DNA from: Pseudomonas pseudonitroreducens
GTDB lineage: Bacteria; Pseudomonadota; Gammaproteobacteria; Pseudomonadales; Pseudomonadaceae
Length of the DNA: 64,000 nt
NCBI RefSeq assembly: GCF_021603645.1
Contig: NZ_BQHJ01000011.1
Span: forward strand, 1-64,000
Reading direction: 5' to 3'
Part shown: positions 60,323 to 64,000 of the stretch, piece by piece
How positions within the stretch are numbered: position 1 is the stretch's first letter
How the letters are laid out: each line of letters opens with the position of its first letter
The notes under the pieces: model-generated
The model's input: only the letters and a program-made list of their open reading frames with translations
Databases searched by the model: none
Told to the model about the DNA's origin: nothing
Program-made: the position numbers and the translations under genes

Positions 60323-61645
60323 ATGGCTCGACTCAAACGAACCCTGTCGCTGGGTTCGGTGGTGCTGTTCGGCATCGCCTACATGACCCCGATCATCGTC
60401 CTCGGCACCTTCGGCATCCTCGCCGACGTCACCCGCGGCGTAGTGCCTTCGGCCTACCTCGTGGCCTCTGTCGCCATGCTCTTTACCGCGCTCAGCTACG
60501 GGCGCATGGCCGCCGCCTTCCCGGTTGCCGGCTCGGCCTATACCTACGTGCGCAAGTCGATCAGCCCGAAGTTGGGCTTCCTTGCCGGCTGGGCGGTGCT
60601 GCTGGACTACCTGTTCCTGCCCATGGCGATCTGGCTGATCGGCGCGGCCTACCTGCATTCCGCCTTCCCTGCCGTACCGCAAGCGCTGTGGGTGCTGGCC
60701 TTCATCGGCGTGACTACCGCGATCAACGTCGTTGGCCTGCGCCTGGCGAAGAACATCAACGGCGTGCTGATGCTGGTGCAGTTCCTCGTGCTGATTGCCT
60801 TCGTCGGCCTGGCCATCCACTACATCATGGGCGACGGCAGCCGTCCGCTGTGGACCTTGGAGCCCTTCCTCAAGGAAGGCACCCAACTGCCGCTGATCAT
60901 GGGTGGCGCAGCCATCGCCTGCTATTCGTTCCTGGGCTTTGACGCGGTCAGTACCCTGACCGAAGAAACCCACGAGCCGCGCAAGACCATTCCGCGTGCG
61001 ATCCTGCTGATCACCCTGATCGGCGGCGGCATCTTCATCGCCGCCAGCTACTTCGTACAGCTCGCGCACCCGTCGGTGGAATTCCAGAACGCCGATTCCG
61101 CCGCCTACGAAATTGCCCGCAACATCGGCGGCGACCTGTTCGTCAGCTTCTTCCTGATCGGCCTGATCGTCGGCCAGTTCACCTCCGGCCTGTCGGCCCA
61201 GGCCAGCGCCTCACGCCTGCTGTTCGCCATGGGCCGCGACGGCGTGCTGCCGCGTCCGTTCTTCGGGCGCATCAGCAAGCGCTTCGAGACCCCGGTGAAC
61301 AGCATCGTGCTGTGCGGTGTGGTGGCCCTGCTGGCGCTGCACATGGACGTCACCACCTCTACCTCGTTCATCAACTTCGGCGCCTTCCTCGCCTTCAGCC
61401 TGGTGAACCTCTCGGTGATCTTCCACTACTACCTGAATGCCGACCGTCGCGGCCTGCGCGAGCTGGTGTTGTTCCTGCTGTTCCCGCTGATCGGCCTGCT
61501 CGCCGACCTGTGGCTGATGGTCAGCCTCGACCATCTGGCGATCTGGCTCGGCGCCACCTGGCTGGTGCTCGGCGTGATCTACCTCGCGGTGATCACCGGC
61601 GGCTTCCGCCAGCAACCACCGGAGATGCATTTCGAGGAGGCGTGA
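60323..61645 (+). CDS. APC-family amino acid/polyamine permease (PuuP-like)
   Basis: The 440-residue protein has 12 membrane segments. LSLGSVVLFGIAYMTPIIVL at TM1, AAAFPVAGSAYTYVRKSISP after TM2 and GFDAVSTLTEETHEPRKTIP are typical of the putrescine/amino acid APC group (PuuP, YhdG). It probably imports a polyamine or amino acid amide for the upstream nitrilase. GGAG precedes ATG 60323. AACAAACAC just upstream partly fits an Hfq/Crc target. Confidence 0.9.
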   Translation: MARLKRTLSLGSVVLFGIAYMTPIIVLGTFGILADVTRGVVPSAYLVASVAMLFTALSYGRMAAAFPVAGSAYTYVRKSISPKLGFLAGWAVLLDYLFLPMAIWLIGAAYLHSAFPAVPQALWVLAFIGVTTAINVVGLRLAKNINGVLMLVQFLVLIAFVGLAIHYIMGDGSRPLWTLEPFLKEGTQLPLIMGGAAIACYSFLGFDAVSTLTEETHEPRKTIPRAILLITLIGGGIFIAASYFVQLAHPSVEFQNADSAAYEIARNIGGDLFVSFFLIGLIVGQFTSGLSAQASASRLLFAMGRDGVLPRPFFGRISKRFETPVNSIVLCGVVALLALHMDVTTSTSFINFGAFLAFSLVNLSVIFHYYLNADRRGLRELVLFLLFPLIGLLADLWLMVSLDHLAIWLGATWLVLGVIYLAVITGGFRQQPPEMHFEEA

Positions 61646-61701
61646 GCCCCGCGCGGGGCTATGCTGGGGACTCCGAGCCGTGAAGACCGAGGAGACCCGC
61701 C

Positions 61702-62346
61702 ATGCCCCGCCTCACCCTCTACCATTCGCCCCAGACACGTTCCAGCGGCACCCTGGTGCTGCTGGAGGAGCTGGGTGCCGAGTACGACCTCGAACTGATC
61801 AACATGAAGGCCGGCGAGCAGCGCAAGCAGGAATATCTGGCGCTCAACCCGCTGGGCAAGGTCCCGGCGATCCGCATTGGCGAATCGCTGGTCACCGAGC
61901 AGGGCGCCATCTTCATCTACCTCGCCGACCTGTTCCCGCGGGCCAACCTCGCTCCCGCCCTCGATGACCCGCTGCGTGGTCCCTACCTGCGCTGGCTGGT
62001 GTTCTATGGCTCCAGCTTCGAGCCGGCCATCGTCGACCGCGCCCTCAAGCGCGAGGCGGCGCCGCAGGCCATGAGCCCCTATGGCGACTACGACAGCGTG
62101 ATGCGCGCGATTGCCGAACAACTGGAAACCGGCCCCTACCTGTTGGGCAACCGCATGACCGCTGCCGACGTGCTATGGGGTGCGGCCCTGCGCTGGACCA
62201 TCGGCTTCGGCGTGGTGCCCAAGCTGCCGGTGTTTGAACGCTACGTCGAACTGGTGACGTCGCGTCCGGCGTTCGCCCGTGTGTGGGAGCGCGACAAGCA
62301 ATGGGTCGAGGAGCATACGAAGGCTGCTGACGCGAAGGCGACCTGA
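61702..62346 (+). CDS. Glutathione S-transferase
   Basis: The 214-residue protein has an N-terminal thioredoxin-like domain (LTLYHSPQTRSSGTLVLLEE, NPLGKVPAIRIGESLVTEQG with the cis-Pro and QGA glutathione site) and a helical C-terminal domain with LGNRMTAADVLWGAALRWTI. The Ser/Arg arrangement SPQTRSS suggests a beta- or nu-like class. AGGAG precedes ATG 61702. Substrate unknown. Confidence 0.92.
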   Translation: MPRLTLYHSPQTRSSGTLVLLEELGAEYDLELINMKAGEQRKQEYLALNPLGKVPAIRIGESLVTEQGAIFIYLADLFPRANLAPALDDPLRGPYLRWLVFYGSSFEPAIVDRALKREAAPQAMSPYGDYDSVMRAIAEQLETGPYLLGNRMTAADVLWGAALRWTIGFGVVPKLPVFERYVELVTSRPAFARVWERDKQWVEEHTKAADAKAT

Positions 62347-62563
62347 GGCCTGGGCGAGATGATGCAGACTTGCTCCAAAGTCAGGGCATGGGTCCTTGGA
62401 TTTGAGAAAAAAGTCTCAAGTCGCCTGGGAAAATTCCTTTTTTGATGTAGCTATATTTCCCACGCTATCGGCTTGATCGATGATTCTTCCAGCGCTGCGC
62501 CCCCCATCGCGTGGCGTCGGCAAGCATAACGACAACAAGCCGTTTCTTGACTTAGGTCCCCAG

Positions 62564-62593
62564 GGCCCTTCCGCGAGGAAGGGCCTTTTTTTT
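62564..62593 (+). terminator. Rho-independent terminator 1
   Basis: Perfect stem GGCCCTTCC-GCGA-GGAAGGGCC followed by eight T, 218 bp after the GST stop. Confidence 0.93.
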
Positions 62594-62842
62594 GCGATGC
62601 GCCAGTAGCCCGAGCCGTCTGCCACGGTCTTTTCGGCAGGAGGGCGCCCTGGTGCGCACCGAGCCCGCGAATGTTGGTGAGGGAAATTGCTGACGCTGTG
62701 GCCGATTTCGCAAAGTTACGCGGAGTGTTCCTACGCAGACGATCGGGCTTGGAGAAATATCCTGGCTCTTGGATCATGCATTCCGCGGCGTGTTCCTACA
62801 CGTTGCGGTGATGATTGATCGACTAGTCAATCGTTAACTTCG

Positions 62843-62873
62843 GGCCCGCCAGTCTTGGCGGGCCTTTTTTTTT
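62843..62873 (+). terminator. Rho-independent terminator 2
   Basis: Stem GGCCCGCC-AGTCTT-GGCGGGCC followed by nine T on the plus strand. No plus-strand gene lies between it and terminator 1. Confidence 0.92.
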
Positions 62874-62931
62874 GCCCGTCGGGAGGGCGGGGGTGTTCCC
62901 ATTGGTTTCCTGCGGAACAGGGAACAGGCGC

Positions 62932-63945
62932 TCAGCGGATACGTGCAGAAGTGTGCAGGCAGTGCCGTAGCAACCCGATGAAGGTGAGGGCCCAGGCGGC
63001 CAGGGCGATATAGGCAACAACCTGGATGAGCGGCAGGAACACCTGCTGGTGCACCAGCGGCAGGAAGTTGAACGAGGCAACGCAGAACATGCCCAGCGGG
63101 AACACCACCGACCAGTTCTGCAGGTCGTAATGGATACCGATTCCGTAGCGCACCCGGTGAGTGACGAAAACCAGCAGCAGAAAGGGAATCCACCAGCAGG
63201 CGAAAGCGCCGACGAAGACTGACAGACCGAGGATGAAGGGTGCCAGCGACTGGACCAGCACGCTGTCGGCTCCGGCTGTCAGCAGGCGTGCTCCGGCCAG
63301 TGTGGAAATCGCCAGGGCGCCCATGTTGATCCAGTAGGACGGCGACAGCTCTCCAGCCTCCAGGTCGAGGAACAGCCAGCGGTAGAGAATCTGCGACATG
63401 ATCAGCACGTACAGCATGATGCCAACCATATAGGCCGCCACGCAGACGAAGAGGATCAGTTCCGGATCGGCAAAGCGCGTCGCCAGGTAGCTGCCGAGTA
63501 CGCAGACCGAGGCGCTGGACACCGTGCAAAGCAGCCAGGTGCCGTTCAGGCCCTGTTCCAGGGTCGGCTTGTGCTGGGTGAGGGTGACGCCGGCGAGCAT
63601 CGCATACATGCACAGCAGCCACAGCGGCCCGGCCAACAGCCACAGGGCTTGGGCGATGGCGGGCTGGTTGGCCAGCACGATGAACTGCACGCCCAGCACG
63701 TTGGAGCCGGCCACCAGCGTAAGGAAGCCGGGGCCGCGCGCATGGTGGGTGAGGTCCTGCCACATCAGCCGCGGATAGCGAAGCAGGCGCAGCAGGCTGA
63801 ACAGCAGGCACAGGGCGTATTGCAGGAGGTTGAGGTAGAACAGTCCCAGGGCCAACGGCTGGAGGCCGACCAGGTGGCAAGCCAGGGACACGATGCCAGT
63901 CGCCATGACCAGCGAGAAATAACTGGGTGGAAAGTCTTTGAGCAC
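62932..63945 (-). CDS. TDT-family (tellurite resistance/dicarboxylate) membrane transporter
   Basis: The 337-residue protein has ten predicted membrane segments. FPPSYFSLVMATGIVSLACH near the N-terminus is the SLAC1/TehA/Mae1 signature. GTG 63945 has GGGAGAA about 8 bases upstream and is preferred over TTG 63960. Such proteins carry C4-dicarboxylates, sulfite or other anions; this one is closest in style to the TDT subgroup annotated as tellurite resistance, a label without functional proof here. The remaining bases to 64000 show no gene. Confidence 0.87.
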   Translation of the reverse strand: MLKDFPPSYFSLVMATGIVSLACHLVGLQPLALGLFYLNLLQYALCLLFSLLRLLRYPRLMWQDLTHHARGPGFLTLVAGSNVLGVQFIVLANQPAIAQALWLLAGPLWLLCMYAMLAGVTLTQHKPTLEQGLNGTWLLCTVSSASVCVLGSYLATRFADPELILFVCVAAYMVGIMLYVLIMSQILYRWLFLDLEAGELSPSYWINMGALAISTLAGARLLTAGADSVLVQSLAPFILGLSVFVGAFACWWIPFLLLVFVTHRVRYGIGIHYDLQNWSVVFPLGMFCVASFNFLPLVHQQVFLPLIQVVAYIALAAWALTFIGLLRHCLHTSARIR

Positions 63946-64000
63946 CGGAAATTCTCCCAAGAATGGAGGACCACTCTTATAGCCATGACTTCGCAGGAGA

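Larger units (their letters stand above)
62347..62944 (+). ncRNA. Gap with two terminators and possible small RNAs
   Basis: No gene is convincing in this gap. Two strong plus-strand terminators stand at 62564-62593 and 62843-62873; the GST gene can use only the first. Between them lie two short hairpins with UCCU loops at about 62725-62736 (GTGT/ACGC stem) and 62789-62802 (CGTGT/ACACG stem), inside an 18-nt repeat (CGCGGAGTGTTCCTACGC and CGCGGCGTGTTCCTACAC). This suggests one or two small transcripts; the 5' ends are not clear. Confidence 0.45.

Noticed and set aside
1-64000. CRISPR array, tRNA or rRNA genes
   Set aside because: No regularly spaced direct repeats and no tRNA-like or rRNA-like segment were seen on reading both strands; a dedicated scan (tRNAscan-SE, CRISPR finder) was not possible.

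Overview
The window looks like a chromosome segment of a high-GC Pseudomonas from the P. aeruginosa lineage (P. nitroreducens / citronellolis / multiresinivorans type). The reasons are the dispersed REP palindromes built on GTAGGAGCGAGCTTGCTCGC, the gene neighbourhood asrA - zinc TonB receptor - pruR-like - putP - LysR/azoR - large PBP-like protein - proline permease, which as I recall it resembles PAO1 around PA0779-PA0789, and the codon use. The species is inferred; no rRNA or other marker gene is present, and I saw no tRNA and no CRISPR array.

1-8.84 kb is the left (early) end of a Mu-like transposable prophage, cut by the window start. A CI/S24 repressor and a small partner gene read rightwards. 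A Ner-like regulator, three small genes, the DDE transposase A, the ATPase B, a zinc-ribbon protein and about nine further small, mostly overlapping early genes read leftwards. Six CTTGAAAG-type octamers overlap the 5' part of the repressor frame, and three GTGCCAA motifs at 8.68-8.83 kb probably mark the transposase-binding phage end.

8.9-29.3 kb: a Lon-type protease (AsrA) behind a near-consensus sigma-32 promoter; an AraC regulator; a DUF815 ATPase; a TonB receptor with a perfect Zur box (zinc uptake); a PruR-like AraC regulator and putP, without putA; a SotB-like exporter; LysR / azoreductase / SMR; VF530; a 1038-residue GT51-transpeptidase-like protein; a methyltransferase; a ProY-type permease; and an HpcD-like tautomerase. 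A GGTGCAACC motif recurs around pruR and putP, and related half-sites lie before proY.

29.3-36.7 kb: a hairpin-rich repeat, an M48 peptidase/LemA pair, an isochorismatase-like hydrolase divergent from a GlxA-type regulator, a RelE-like toxin with an Xre antitoxin, a cupin, a methyltransferase and a VOC protein. 36.7-40.7 kb is a cobalamin module: riboswitch, BtuB (TTG start), a ferredoxin-like protein and a BtuF-like protein whose signal peptide contains an in-frame 75-bp REP pair.

40.7-64 kb: ddlA, aldo/keto reductase, NTF2-like, a lipase-like hydrolase, methyltransferase, DUF3237, DCC and DoxX-like genes, a TorF porin, amidohydrolase divergent from LysR, a diguanylate cyclase, LysE and AraC, a membrane protein, an FMN glutamate-synthase-like protein, L-serine deaminase, a LuxR / nitrilase / APC permease group, GST, and a TDT transporter. 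A 585-bp gap between the last two holds two strong terminators and two hairpins with UCCU loops, which suggests unannotated small RNA.
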